From the NCBI RefSeq assembly GCF_918797505.1, contig NC_092795.1:20137131-20201130 (forward strand): 64,000 nucleotides of DNA, in the 5' to 3' direction. Of this stretch, positions 34,607 through 47,196 are shown piece by piece. Below the pieces are notes generated by a model. That model was given only the letters and a program-made list of their open reading frames with translations, searched no databases and was not told where the DNA came from. Made by a program: the position numbers and the translations under genes. Each line of letters begins with the position of its first letter. Positions within the stretch are counted from its first letter, which is position 1. The stretch comes from Bemisia tabaci (taxonomy: Eukaryota > Arthropoda > Insecta > Hemiptera > Aleyrodidae).

Positions 34607-35758
34607 CGTGAGCCCCGCAAAGCATGGAGTTATACGGCAAACGGGACTCACGCGGAAATTAAAATACACCCTTACGTCAGAGGAGCGCGATGTAATTAGT
34701 AATTACACCACCGCATTGACGTGTATCCTCATATCAATTTCAGCTTTCAGGGTTTTAATGAGCTGTGAAGTTGATTCAAGATATATAAGTAGCACTAGCG
34801 TATTTTCCCCAGAATTACACATTGTGATTCAAAATTGTTAACAATTTTGTAAAATCTCAGGTTGCTAACTCCTGCACCTTTTCTCCTTAAAGAAAGCCCA
34901 TTATAATACCATTTCACGAAGGGTGTTGTGCCGTTGTGGGAGCGAGCAGGAAAAACATGTTCGGGGCCCTTTATTTCTATTCGTCGTGGAGTGCTGCCTG
35001 AGCGTAGGTGCTTTTAGGGTGGTTCTCATCAATTTAGCACCAACCTATCGATGATTACTTCGAAGACGCCTTTCCCGTCGATTGGAAGTCTGATTCCGTC
35101 TAAGGGCGTAGACGTGCGCAACAATAGCGGCCGACGCCAATTCAAGTGTAAATTTTGTGTAATCTTGTAGCATGTCACTCTCCGAAAACACCATTTCTCC
35201 GGGAGTGCGGGAGATATTAACATCGTTGTCAGATCGTGCAACCAAATACGTGCTCCCAAGCAGGAAAATTGAAGATTATTGGGAGAGGCGACAACGCGGA
35301 AGGTGGATGTGCGGGTGGAACGGCGGCGAGCAATTAACCGTTGATGGGAGTCGAATCATTGGGCGACGGAAAGGAAAAACGTTGTTAACCGAGGTTCATT
35401 AAAACGCTTTGATTTATCGCTCATAATGGCGAGCATCTCCAATTAGGAGACGGATTTCCAGTGTCCGCAAGACCGAGGCTACTGCGCCGCCCCGCGATGC
35501 CTTGCGTCCCAGCGCGGCGTCGCGACGCCCCGTGCAATTCCGATTCTCAGTTCCGGCAGCTGTAGTGTCGGGTCAAAAGTCATGGACCTGAATCCAGTTC
35601 AAGAACGCTGGGAAATGCGGACTGTTGCAGGAGTGGAAATGGCGGCGGCGTGGAAATATTTTGAATCCGCAGTTTTCTCGGTAGGAAGATATCGAGCCAA
35701 GGTTAGAGGCGAGCCCAGGCAGTGGCTAAAACGGGGCCATTTGGGGAAAGTCCTGGTT

Positions 35759-35841
35759 CACTGGAAAAAAAACACATTGGATCTAGAGTCCAGACTCTTA
35801 CAAACATCGACAAGAAAAAATATTGTTGATTCAATCAGGAA
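35759..35841. mobile_element. MITE family B, half copy
   Basis: CACTGGAAAAAAAACACATT with GGATCTAGAGTCCAGACTCT and TTGATTCAATCAG matches the left half of the other copies and stops abruptly. It abuts a MITE P fragment (CACGTCAGAGGAGCGACGAT near 35853). Confidence 0.8.
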
Positions 35842-35947
35842 ACGGATAAGCCCTCACGTCAGAGGAGCGACGATCTGTCTTGGAAAACTCGAATGTGTTA
35901 TCTAATACCAGGCGTGAGATAACTTTATAAGTTGCAAATTATATACA

Positions 35948-36328
35948 TCGGATTCAATAAGGCCACCGGACACTTTTCTCGTAGGTGAGAAAAAATTTTA
36001 TCTCGATCATTTTGCTTTAAACTGCTGATGCGACGTTCTAATCTAAAAATTCAAAACAGCAGCTTTCCTTAACCATCCCTGTCAGAATGAAATTATCCCG
36101 AGATTAGCGACATTCACACGCTAAACACTAAGATTGCAGAGTTTAACCTATTAATAAAAGAGTAAACTTTTGCGACGCTTCATTTTGTCAAAATCGGATG
36201 GGGCATAGTGGAGTCAGGCTGAGGAATCAGGTAAGCGTGATTTAAAAAAACAGGACATTTTTATCGTTTAGGAAATCAATAGCATCACAAATACATATTC
36301 CCTCGTTAAAATCACAAATGCAATCCGA
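35948..36328 (-). repeat. Repeat R, copy 2 (reverse orientation)
   Basis: TCGGATTCAATAAGGCCACC ... TCGTTAAAATCACAAATGCA-ATCCGA is the reverse of 23292-23664 over its whole length. ACA lies at both borders. It is directly followed by MITE B copy 3, and a half MITE B lies about 110 bp on the other side. Confidence 0.75.
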
Positions 36329-36329
36329 A

Positions 36330-36556
36330 CACTAGAAAAAAAAACACATTGGATCTAGAGTCCAGACTCTTAAAAACATCGACGAGAAAAAATACTCTTG
36401 ATTCAATCAGATTTAAGCTTAAATCAAGAACCAAGCCTCTTAATTTGAGCGGATTTCCTTTTGATTTAAGCTTAAATCTGATTGAAACAAGAGAACTTTT
36501 TCTTGTCAATGTTTTCAAGAGTCTGGACTCGAGATCCAATGTGTTTTTTTCCAGTG
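36330..36556. mobile_element. MITE family B, copy 3
   Basis: CACTAGAAAAAAAAACACAT...GAGTCCAGACTCTTAAAAAC and GAGTCTGGACTCGAGATCC...TTTTTTTCCAGTG are inverted ends. The centre holds two TTTAAGCTTAAATC palindromic cores. Confidence 0.88.
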
Positions 36557-38956
36557 TTTCTTCAGGCAGATGAAGGGTTTCTCCTGCAGCTTTAAATCTT
36601 TGGCAATTCAGCTCTGAAGCATAACTTTAATGAGTGAAAATCGACGGATCTAGCCTTCTTTATTGAGAGGTTTAAATATGTCATTTTGAAGAAGGGAGGC
36701 AGGGCAGTAAAGGATTAATTGGATTACATTTTGCACTAAGGAACCAAACTATTTACTTCGGAAATATACAGAAATTAGGTGAAGGAAGGGGACACTTCAT
36801 CAGACGTTTTCTTTTAAGAAAGGATCTTAAGATGTATGTCGAGGGAGATGCAGAGGAACAAAATCGGAGGATAAGTTTGACGTCACCTATTACACACATT
36901 CCCTAACCTAAAAAGATGGATTTCTCACAGAAAAGACAGCGAACTTGTTTTTTTGCGTGTATCTGACGTCATAGCCGTACATAATACTTGTGAAACTTGA
37001 CACCCATCAAATCGTTCTAGATATTTTCTGGCTGTTTTCGGTCGATGTTTGATTTTGAGATTCGGGAGCGATCCTCGCGCTTTCCTGGTATAACTTATCG
37101 ACGATGACGGTAGTCAGCGGGAGCCCCCCGAAAAAATAGGGGAAAAGGATAACAAAAAAAGCCTCCACTCAATTCAATTAAAGGAAAATCCTTGGTTTTT
37201 CTCTCCTTTTCTTCGAATCGGCCCACGCCTCATTCCATCCACGTCCCTTAAACCCCTTTGATCCTCACAGAAATTATTTTCCCGCAGACTGCAAAGGGAA
37301 TCGGGATTCAGTTAGGGTTTTACTGCACACGATCCTCTTGTGGACTTTTCATCGGCTGACTCATTTGCCGGTTACGTCATTCGCTCTATCGATGTGCAAA
37401 GATCAGTGCCCAGCAGGCTTGTTTGATTTCTGATTTTCTTATAGGTCCATCTTCAAAATTGGTTCCAGAAAAAACAGGTACAAAAGTGCCCCTATAATCT
37501 GACTCCAGAATGAAAGCGCACTTAAAAATGCATTGTAAACGATCTCGGATCCGCCAGTTTCGCCATTTTTGTCTGTGTCTTTGAGAAATATATTCATCGT
37601 AATCTACGAATTTATGTAAGAAGCTGCTATTGTATCGTGTGGTAGAATTTCAACTGTAAAGCAATATGACATTAAAACTGTGAAGAATTGGGAATCGGAT
37701 GTCACTTATTGACTTGATGTGTGAGTGAGATATCAACGCCAACTTTCTACTCTCTCTCTTTCCCATTATGACAATAAATCCGCATTGTAATTTTTCTAAT
37801 GAATTTTCAATAAATCGTCTTAAATTTGATGTCATACTACTTATATTATCATCGATGCTGCCCCACGTTATGGCTGAGTTTCTTCCATTATTCCGCAGAT
37901 TATGATAATAATTATTGCTTCTCCGAAAGACTCAGACTGTGCGCAATGTATTCAAGGATCTCATCCCTGAATCTCTTAGTTTCACCCAAATGCATCCACG
38001 AAGGAGAGAGGATGTTTAACTTGGTCTAAATATCGTATTTTCCCCATTCCAGATCATTTCATGGAACAATCTAAGGTCCACTTTCGTAAATTGTATACGC
38101 TATTCTGTATGTGGACGGGAAGCAAATGTTCCAGTCTGTGATTCCCGATAATACTGACCATAAAAGAGACGATTTTGGCCGTATTTTAAGACAATTTCTA
38201 AAGCCAAGAAAGCACCTAATGTCCGATCTTGTAATAATAGTTTGACGGCGCGGCGGTGGAAACTGAGAACCCGACATTTGCTTTTTAAGGAACGTTTGGC
38301 CGGTCCCCGGAAAAATCAGCCGCAAACGGAGCTCACATTGGCACTCGCCGCAAGTTGTAAAACCTGAATTACTGAAATTATCGTAAGGAGAAGCGCATCT
38401 GAATATGTAAACTAAGCGCTTCCAATATTACGATCGTGTCTGAGGGCGGAGATAACGTAAACGACGGTCATAAAAATCGACTTTCCGCGAGTCTATTTCG
38501 TCGTCTTATTAAAAATGTGACGTAAACGCAAGCTCCGATATTCGGGGCAGGAGGCTTCGGAACGTGCCCTAGCTGTTATGCCGGGACGTAAAGAAAGATA
38601 ACGGTTTACAGGGAATGGGTTCCCGACATTGGATCCCTCGGCAGCAACCTTTTAAGAAAGTATACAGCCCGCATACCGGGAGTCTCAAGCACTTAATGGA
38701 AAAGTTTCAGCGACCCTCTCCGCGACTTGGGGAAAATCTTAGTGCCCGGTTCCAGGGGAAATTAGGGTTTTTTGCGGTCAGCGATAGGGCCCCCTGTCGT
38801 CAGAATACTTATCCGCAGAAAAAACCAGGCGTTGGCATTCCTGCGTGTAGCGGAATATCCGGGGATAAAGTACAATTACCGAATTCGGGGCAACTTCGCC
38901 GCAACTTGACTCCGCGGTTGCCAACGTAGCCGCGGGCCGTCGGCAGTCCTGCTCTA

Positions 38957-39207
38957 CCGTGCTAAGGAAAAACGCCGTATGAAAATTCGAGAGTTGCCAA
39001 ATCTCCCCGAATAAAACAAGTATTTTTGAAGAAAGTTGCGCATATTTTTCTTGGAAATTTGCACATATTTTACATTAAATCGCGAACAAAATCGTCTGAA
39101 AAATTGGAGGAAAAATATTCAGAATTTTCCTAGAGAATCCGTTTTTTATTGGAGGAAATGTGGCAACGCCTGAAGGCTCATACGGCGTTTTTCCTTAGCA
39201 CGACAGT
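38957..39207. mobile_element. MITE family M, copy 2 (uninterrupted)
   Basis: CGTGCTAAGGAAAAACGCCG with TATGAAAATTCGAGAGTTGC on the left, GGCAACGCCTGAAGGCTCAT with ACGGCGTTTTTCCTTAGCAC on the right. About 250 bp, no ORF. It shows the single-copy state of the segment duplicated at 26364-27089. Confidence 0.88.
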
Positions 39208-39834
39208 GCTCGAAATTAGCTCTCGCAAACACCTCGAGCCCGGAGTGAGCCGACTTTACATCACTGAAATTAGAAATTAAGGTTAGCCTTTGATTGCACA
39301 GGCGGAATATCCAGACCACAGTTTGGATAATCTCTATACTTACGTCTAGGGTCTTAATTAAACTTTCAACGCCCTCTCCCTCCCTCCGCATCCCTCTCGG
39401 AGTCTCCCCGCGAACTTTGATATCCGTGGAAGTTGGCGCTTCTATCTACAGCCAGCACAAGTTGAGGTTGCTTTTTGCGGTCCGCCAACTCGGAGTGAGC
39501 TGCCCCCCCCCTCCCGCCCCTCTCTGTCCCTCGCCCTTCGGCCACAAGTATTCTCGACGTTCGATATTCGGCGAGGAAAATGTATTAAATTTTAATTTTC
39601 GGCGCAAATTCTGCAGCACCGTGTACTTCCCACTTAGCCGGTTAATTTTGTCGCCTCCCTCCCATTTTGTCTCACTTTGCTCTGTGCTGTCTTGTCTTTT
39701 TATTGTCTTATACTGTGAAACCGTGTGTAAATATCGCAGGAAAAGGGCAGTCAGTCCCGTAAGACGTTGTCCAATTGGTGCAAGGTTCAAAAAAAACAAT
39801 TTGAAAAAAAGAAAGAAAAGAAGTCGCAAATCGG

Positions 39835-40168
39835 AAATCTGCGCTGGTCACAGAATCGTATTTTGGTGCATTATTCTTGGAGATCGACTAAAATAACAAG
39901 ATCTGTCCAAACATCAACTTTCCGCGTAGAATATTAACCGAGATTTAGCGCCTTGAAAAACTCGATTTATGACGTCATCCACCGCGGTAGTACACACCAT
40001 CTTATACACCGCCGTGGATGACGTCAAAAACCCGACTTTTCAGAGGACGATATCTCTATTAGTATTCAACCTAGAAAGTTGCTGTTTGGACAGATCTTAT
40101 TTACAGCGAATCTACAAGAATCAAGCATCAAAACAAGATTTTGTTACCAACGCAACTCATGGCTCATT
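39835..40168. mobile_element. MITE family C, copy 2
   Basis: GCGCTGGTCACAGAATCGTA and the reverse-oriented AAAACAAGATTTTGTTACCA mark the ends. The centre has GACGTCATCCACCGCGGTAG and ACCGCCGTGGATGACGTC, an inner hairpin also seen in the 4946-5295 copy. Confidence 0.72.
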
Positions 40169-41483
40169 GAATGCTGGTGCTTTTGCTTTGGCATAAGGGA
40201 TGAAATTCTGACAGCAACTCAATCGTGTTCGTGTCGTAAGCCTTGAGTGCCCTCTCTTCTCGTCTCTGAACCAGAGGTTGTTTTTACGTCGGATGTTTCT
40301 AGGGTTACGGCGCCTTCAACTGTTGTTGTATGCAACACACATACATTATGCACGAATATAGTAGCGCGTCAAGGCGTCTGTAAATTGTGTGATGTTGCTT
40401 GTTTCTACGAAGATTTTCCTCGTTGAGTAGGCAAGGCTGTTACAAATATGTTAGGTCAGGTGCGGTTAGGCAATGATATGATCAAGAAATGAAATTTATT
40501 CCTCTTATTTTAAAATAGACAGATAGTAAGATGAAACATTTCGTCGGAATAGGAGCATCATCAATTGTCCCCACGTCGAAAGTATCAGTTCACCACCCAC
40601 TGAGCCAACATCGGATATTTTTCTCTTAAATTTAGGAGGTAAAAACATGGAACATAGTGGGATTATACCTCTCCGTTAAGTAAGAGTGACACATCTACAA
40701 TGACAACCTTATGTAGATTCGTCGTTTTTTTCTCGGCGCAGAGCCACGTTTCATACGTTGTCTCCTGGCCCATTGAGCGCCTGTAATGGCCACGGGCGTC
40801 ACCATTCCGCCGCTGAGTACAATCTTGTGAATAGTGTCATAAATAGCCCCTAACCGAAATGAAACAGAATTATGGCTCCTCCTGACTCCTCGATTCCTTA
40901 AGCTCCTTCTTTACTCAGACGGTAAAATGAGACGCAGATGGGTACGACCATTGTATGAGCATGAGTGCTTATTCGCCCCCGCAGCGACATCTAACGTGAG
41001 ATATGGGCAGTACGCACTATTTACCGCAAGGAGGAGGGAAGAAATGAAGCTGGGAAGTCAGGGCTCCGAAACCGAACCTCTCCGCAGAGCAGTAACTTTT
41101 AATGGTGATGAAATACATCGGCGCTAACGCTTTCGTTTGCCGGTAAATTTGTCTACTTCTAAAGTGCACGCCGGTAATATATTGGCCAATAAAAAAAGGA
41201 GGGGAGCGGACTCAATGTAAAGGTGGCGGTTGTATGAGCTTCCTCCTTCTCCTCTTCCGGCCGCGGCGAGAGACATTTTCCAGGATGGAAATCAGCCTGA
41301 AAAAGCTCGTTCCTTTTTTCCGAGAACTTTTCCACCTTTCGAGCCGAGGAAAGGAATGATATTGGGTTGTACTTAGGTTTCAGGTGCACTTTTTTTGTAG
41401 CTCTACAGTCTACACAAGTGTGTGAGCTTGAAAGTTGACTATAATAAGAAAAATTAAATTGAATATTAACGACAAAAAAGCAC

Positions 41484-41957
41484 CGGATATATGACGCCAT
41501 CGTTAAATGTATCGTGCTCTATGGTAGTAAAGTGTGGCCTTTGACGAAAAGAAGGCAAGAAATGTTGAGGGCAACTGAAATGGACTTTTGGCGGCGATCT
41601 GCCGGCATTTCGAGACGGGACCGTGTCCGTAATGAGAGAATTCGTCAGGTGATGAAGGTTGAAAAAGATATTATCGTGGAAGACGTCATGTCCAGGCAGT
41701 TTTGATGGTATGGACATGTTCAAAGAATGTCGGAGGAGAGGTTGCCCAAACAAGTTTTAGATTGGGTACCACCTGAGAAGAGGCGACGGGGACATCCCGT
41801 AAAGGGGTGGCGGCAGGGCGACGACGAAGAGATGTTGCGGTGTCAGTTGCCCGATAAACTCTGGGAAGACAGGCATATGTGGCGTTTGGGTCGTTGGTCT
41901 GGGTGTCGCAGGATGCCAGAGTGCGTTGTAGAGCGACTTTATGTATATATAAATTGA
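41484..41957 (+). pseudogene. LINE reverse-transcriptase C-terminus relic, copy 2 (longest)
   Basis: One frame (codon starts 41514, 41727) reads an IVKCIVLYGSKVWPLTKRRQ-like start, MLRATEMDFWRRSAGISRRD, RVRNERIRQVM, then WYGHVQRMSEERLPKQVLDW and EKRRRGHPVKGWRQGDDEEM, with a single in-frame TGA near 41703. This is the region after the RT palm domain in non-LTR retrotransposons. The RT core, endonuclease and ORF1 are absent, so it is a 5'-truncated dead copy. Clade not determined. Confidence 0.8.
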
Positions 41958-42169
41958 ATATTAATAGCCAGTGTAACTCCAACGGCTGGTCAGCTCACTG
42001 GAAGAAATAGTAGATGGTAAAATATGTCGAATGCAGGTCTCTATATATTACCGTTGGTGACATTGAGAGACGTCGCGATATGGTTGGATCGAATTTTATC
42101 AAATTTTTCCTCTGGTGGTTTATTGGCTTCGTGTCTAGCACCTGCAGCTAATTTGTATCGAATCGAATG

Positions 42170-42583
42170 ACTGTGTAACACCTTTGTTGTGAAATAGTTG
42201 CTTCAGGCGCAGCCGCACGGCGGGTGGGCGGCCAGCGCGGAACGCGCGTTGGCGCCTACAAACCTAAGTGGATACTTCAAGCATTGTGCAATGCGTGAAG
42301 TATCCACTTAGGTTTGTAGGCGCCAGTGAGCCTCTCGCGCTGGCAGCATACCGCGCCGCTCCGCTCTGATAGGCTTTAATAGGTATTTATATGTACTCGC
42401 ATAGTCAGCGTTTGTTAACTCATGATTTTGAAATGTTTGCACACTCTGCATTGATTACTCTCATTTAAATTGATGGGAAAAAATATGTATCAATTTATCA
42501 AAGGAGAGTAATAATATAATGTGTGCTTTTTAAATATTGGTGGTTCCGTGTCAAACTCAATGATTTCCAAGGCACTTTAATAT
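42170..42583. repeat. Dispersed element carrying the GCGCCTAC hairpin, copy 1
   Basis: TTGTGAAATAGTTGCTTCAG, the hairpin region, CTCATGATTTTGAAATGTTT, GAATAATATAATGTGTG-like AT-rich DNA and TCAAACTCAATGATTTCCAA match 48490-48967 in reverse. It lacks the outer CTGGTAAAAATT ends found there. Confidence 0.65.
42251..42324. repeat. Near-perfect 74-bp hairpin
   Basis: GGCGCCTACAAACCTAAGTG then GATACTTCAAGCATTG pairs with CAATGCGTGAAGTATC and CACTTAGGTTTGTAGGCGCC with a 2-nt gap and one mismatch in 36 pairs. The sequence is the same module found in tandem in hAT Q. Confidence 0.88.
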
Positions 42584-43492
42584 TTTTATTTTACATTTTG
42601 TGCTTTTACTGGGCTGCAGCGAGGTGTATACGCAACCAAACGCTCAAAATTTGACGTATTTGACTCTAAAAGATCGATGTACAAACGGGTTAAAAGTATA
42701 GATTGCGTGCTTCTTGGTTTTTTTCCTCTTTTATTTATTTTTGCAGTTTCTTTCGGCACATTTGCGGCTCATTGAGATTAACATCAATGCCATCGCTTGG
42801 AAAAGGTTTTACAAATATTTGTCACGTTTTAAAAATATGAATATTTACAAAATAAAGTAATAATTTCGTAAACAAAAATAAAAAAAAAAGTATCTATACA
42901 TATATGTAAGGTATATTGTACATCTAATATTTTAAGGATAGAAATAAAACCATATAGTCACCAATGACAATTTAAAAAGATGAATCAAAAGGAGAAAGTA
43001 ACATTTCATTTAGAAAATAAGCAACCATAACAACACCTCCTTCTCTCAATTTCATAGTGTCAATAAAATTATACATACCGACTAAAATATAACGCTTGGA
43101 CCAAGTCACTGTTGCTTTATTTTACGTGTAGGCGTAAACTACTGGACAAAAAAGGTGCGCGGACAAAAAATCGTTGACAAAATGTCCTGAAACCCCCCCC
43201 CCCCGAAAAAAACGCATACCAGGAGCGAATCGTGAAACTTTTTACGAATCTTGAGACGTACCGTACTGTCGTCACAGCACTTTTAAATCACCTCATTTTA
43301 ATAGCGATTCAAGTGTACCATAGTTTTCAAAAATGAATGTTCGGGATACAGGGTTTTTGATGTGACCATTCACGAATGGCGGGATGTAAGTGCTGAAAAA
43401 CTCAAAATTTAGTCGCTCATACTGCAAAGGGCATCGCAGTAAGGCATTGCGCCACGCTGTCGAATTTCCATCGAAGGTGTGCTTTGACTATT

Positions 43493-43720
43493 TTAACTAG
43501 CAAATATTAACTCTCCGGAGATCAAATTGCCTATGCGATGAAATGAAGGGGTTTCGAGGGAATCCCGTGCGACAAGACCATAATCAGCCAAAAGAGCGAC
43601 AAGCTCTTCTTCCTGCAAAGAGCATATGCTACGTGCTAAGTGCTCAGTGAGGAAGATATTGAGGGTCAATTTTATACTATCATTAAGTCCGAGAGTCGTT
43701 CTCGTTAGTGTCCGCATCAA
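43493..43720 (-). other. Weak candidate for decayed coding sequence, unrecognised
   Basis: A 75-codon minus-strand ORF reads SIKLTLNIFLTEHLARSICS then LQEEELVALLADYGLVARDS, with leucine/glutamate-rich composition that looks more protein-like than the repeats around it. No acceptor or donor is convincing and no family is recognised. It may be chance. Confidence 0.15.
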
Positions 43721-44446
43721 AATTCAAAATGCGTCGGGCGGGATAGATGAATCATCCCTCGTGTGAATTTGACATCCGATGGAAATTTACAGTTTTACGA
43801 TGCCATTTACAACATTTGAAGTTTACGACCCGAGTGCAAGCAAGCCCTTTTGCGTTAGGTGAGCGAGCGGCCATTAGTTGATTAACTCGGTAGTTTTAAA
43901 CAATCAGCCGGTGATAAAACTGATTTTACAGCATGCTTACTGTAAGCTTCGGGGAGTTGCGCGCACATACCCTAAACCCGGAACGGTCAAGCACGTGCCA
44001 CTGAGTCCATTAACGGATTGGGGCCGTCCAATACCGCCAACGATGGGCTTACGTCTCGAAACTCCGTGCTTTTCGAAATGAGTTTCGAGCTTATTTCACA
44101 CTTTTAACCTTGCGCAAGTTTTAATTTTCTGAAAGAAACATGCTTTATCCAGGTAGAGTGTAGTTTTTGTTTTTTTTTTCCTGTATGAAACGAGGATTTT
44201 CGACTCTTTGATCTACTTATGTGTGAAATTTCGTGAAAAATACGACGTTGCCAATGGTTACCTCAGGAATCAACTCCAGAACTTTCAGATTATGAAGATT
44301 ATTTTTCTGCCATTGAGGGGGGGAGTGATCATACTATTATCACCCACTAAGGAAACGGGGTTTAATTGCTCATTTTGACCGAAAATCACGTTTGTGTACA
44401 CCTTAAACCGGTTTGAGTATTCAGTGCAATCTGCAATAGGTCTGCA

Positions 44447-44997
44447 ATGGACCACTAGACAAGGTACGCATTTCAGCACTCTGATACATGTTTCTTAACC
44501 AAAATTTCACGTAAAACACGATGCGCACAACGAAAATTACCGAAATCAACTCCTTACGAAGATATTTAATGATTCTTGATGCGTGAATTCAAACCAACCG
44601 CTCATGAAAACTCAATGCTCTACGTGATTCGCATCGCGCGCTAACGTTATCATGACAGTATCTGCGATTTAAAAATCTGGCAACCTCAATTTTGACGCTT
44701 TGGCTCAGCTATAGCAAATTGCTTATAGTTTGAACAACACATGGTGGGAAATGAACATTGTTCGTTTGAGAAGCTTGCTGTAAACGTTGTAGTGCGCGAT
44801 TTGACTCACGTAGAGCTTTGAGTTTCTTGTGAGCGGGCAGTTCAAATTCCTCGTAACCAATGTGAGATAAAAATGTTAATATCTCCGTTAGGAGTTGGTT
44901 CCATTAGTTTTCGTTGTGCAAATTGTGTTCTACGTGAAATTCTGGTTAAGAAACATGTATCAGATTGCTTAAATTCGTACCTTGTCTAGTGGTCCAT
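44447..44997. mobile_element. 551-bp element with about 110-bp inverted arms
   Basis: ATGGACCACTAGACAAGGTA, CTGATACATGTTTCTTAACC and AAAATTTCACGTAAAACACG on the left pair with TGTGTTCTACGTGAAATTCT, GGTTAAGAAACATGTATCAG and TACCTTGTCTAGTGGTCCAT on the right. ACAACGAAAATTACCGAAAT also pairs with ATTAGTTTTCGTTGTG. Non-coding. Confidence 0.82.
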
Positions 44998-46363
44998 TCC
45001 ATTCGTTGGCATCTTATCTGGAAATGAACGAAGAAAGCTGGTTCTTTATTATAAATCTCACCCAAACCATTACACTTTCGGGCAAAATTTGGACGGCGCC
45101 GGCGTTAAGTGAAAAAAAAAATCACAATTACATTCAGTTATATTAATTTTACTGCATTTTATACCTTCAAAAAAATGTGTCAATGCGGTAAAGGCTCCTT
45201 CCTCGATAAACATGCCGTCCTTTTGTTAGTCATGCGGCCTGCTGATCCCGCGCTTCAAGCGTGGCACAAAGAGCGGATATGCCGACCGAAGTATTTCGTA
45301 AAAGCGGAAATTTAACTGCCGAATCTCCATGCAAAATCGACGGATTTCAACCAATGTTCTCATGCTATCGGAAAGGAACAATATATCATGATAAGCTGCT
45401 TGAAATTAAATTGTTTTCGGCATGTAACTAATTTTGGATGACATTATATATTATGAATGATTCGATGGACGATCGTCTAATCGTTGAATTTTTGGATTTC
45501 AAGATAGATGTTTCAAAAATCCCTTTGGTTAAAGTCACGCCTTAATGCGTCAGCAGTATGGTATTCTTATGCGAAGAGACTGAGGAATACACTGAGATAA
45601 CTGCACATGAGTAAGAGAGATCATCGTATATTAAAAGGTAATATAGTTTGCAGCATCCACTCGGAACGTGAAAATATTTTAATATTAAATGTGTATCTGA
45701 AGGCTGATGTAGTTTTTGCAGGGATTTTTGAACATCTAGAAGTTATCAGTCAATTATTCGATCATCGAATCTCGTCAAAACAAGATTACGTTGGTCAGTA
45801 CAACTTTACGCTATCTAGTGCAAACTAATACATTTTTACCAATTTTTACCCACACCAGATTCGCTTAATGATATTAATGGTACCAAGCAACTCACAAAGA
45901 TAAGATGCCGCATGTAGCTCTCATGCGCATATCATTAAACAAATCAACCTTTTTTATAGTTAAGGATTAGATTTATCAGTTCTCGATCATGAATTGCGAA
46001 CGATTTTAAACAGTATAGCGAATGAACATTGACAATTTCACGAAAAACGGAGGACTTGTTTAATGCTAAACGGTCCTTGTCGTTACTTAAACGCTATAAC
46101 TCTCACTAATTCTAATAACGTTATTTTTGTGATTGCTATTTTTTTAATGGAATGACGCAAGCCATGAACCTATAGCTAGATGCCTTAGTTGCATACTCAA
46201 AAGCTGACACCATTCCCTTTTCCTCTCACTCAAAGCAACGCGCCCCTTGCTAAACTTCCAGCAACACCTGGATACAAATATACGTGCTCGATGGATATCC
46301 ATGTTGCATACTCCAAAAATTGAAGGGGTTTTGGGTTCCCCTGAGCTCAGGACAACGCGCACC

Positions 46364-46761
46364 TAGAGTACCTGTATAGCGAGAGTATGGACAGATCGCT
46401 TCACGGAGAGCTTAGGGCCCAAAAGTGCAGCCACCCTTCCAACCAACTTTTAATGCACAAAATTTCATTGCCAGTTTGCAGCAGTCTGCACATTCCAATT
46501 CTAACCAAGATGGCCAAGGATGTACATAAATGAGCGTTTCTTTCGCAGAAAAATGAGTAAATTTATGCAAAAACTAAGTCAAATACGTGCTTTATAAACG
46601 ATGGTTCGTAACAATTGTATTAATAAATCGCTCTGGATAATTGAAATTTATAGATTGGCTGCATTTCTGGGCCCTAACTTTATTTGCGGAGGCATCGATG
46701 AAGGCCTGATGGATTTTCGGAGTTTCACATCTGTCTATACTCTCGCTATACAGGTACTCTA
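46364..46761. mobile_element. Non-autonomous DNA element with 8-bp TSD (TAGAGTACCTGTATAGCG termini)
   Basis: TAGAGTACCTGTATAGCGAG plus AGTATGGACAGAT on the left is an almost exact inverted match of ATCTGTCTATACT plus CTCGCTATACAGGTACTCTA on the right. CGCGCACC is duplicated at 46356-46363 and 46762-46769. An 8-bp TSD fits hAT-type or P-type transposition. 398 bp with no ORF. Confidence 0.9.
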
Positions 46762-47196
46762 CGCGCACCGTGCTTAAACATTAAAAATTCCATCATGCTC
46801 GTTCAAACTGCTCTCTTTGGTGACGTAGCTGAATTTCGAAGCCTTTTGGGGAAATTTGACAGAGGATCGAGGAGCTTTTGCGAGGAGACCCAGAGCCAGC
46901 GACGCGATTAGAAGTAGCTACATGGGTAGGCTGTGCCGGCGATACTTTTTTGACAGGCCCTCCAGCCGCAGGAGAGCGATCAAGTTGCCAGTGTCAATCG
47001 TCTGAAAAGCAATTGCGAGAGTGTTTAAACTGCCTCCGAGTGATTTACGTCCGGTTATTTCCGTGAACTCCGCTGGGTGGGCGCGGATGGAAATTCGCTT
47101 CGATAAGTCGATACCGTGGAAAGCTTTCCGATGCAGCGTTGTCAGATTAGCCGCGAGCACTTTTATGGAGAGATTAGGGGTATGTTGCCCGATCTG

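Larger units (their letters stand above)
33665..34693. mobile_element. MITE family P, copy 2, split by hAT Q
   Basis: ATATCGTCACTCTTGTGACG with TATTTCCACGTGAGCC on the left and CTCACGCGGAAATTAAAATA with ACGTCAGAGGAGCGCGAT on the right form the inverted ends. Removing the 892-bp hAT and one TSD leaves about 129 bp, the length of copy 1 (540-664). Confidence 0.7.

Noticed and set aside
39294..39896. 200-codon plus-strand ORF
   Set aside because: Runs from unique DNA into MITE C with low-complexity segments, no recognisable domain, and overlapping open frames on the other strand.
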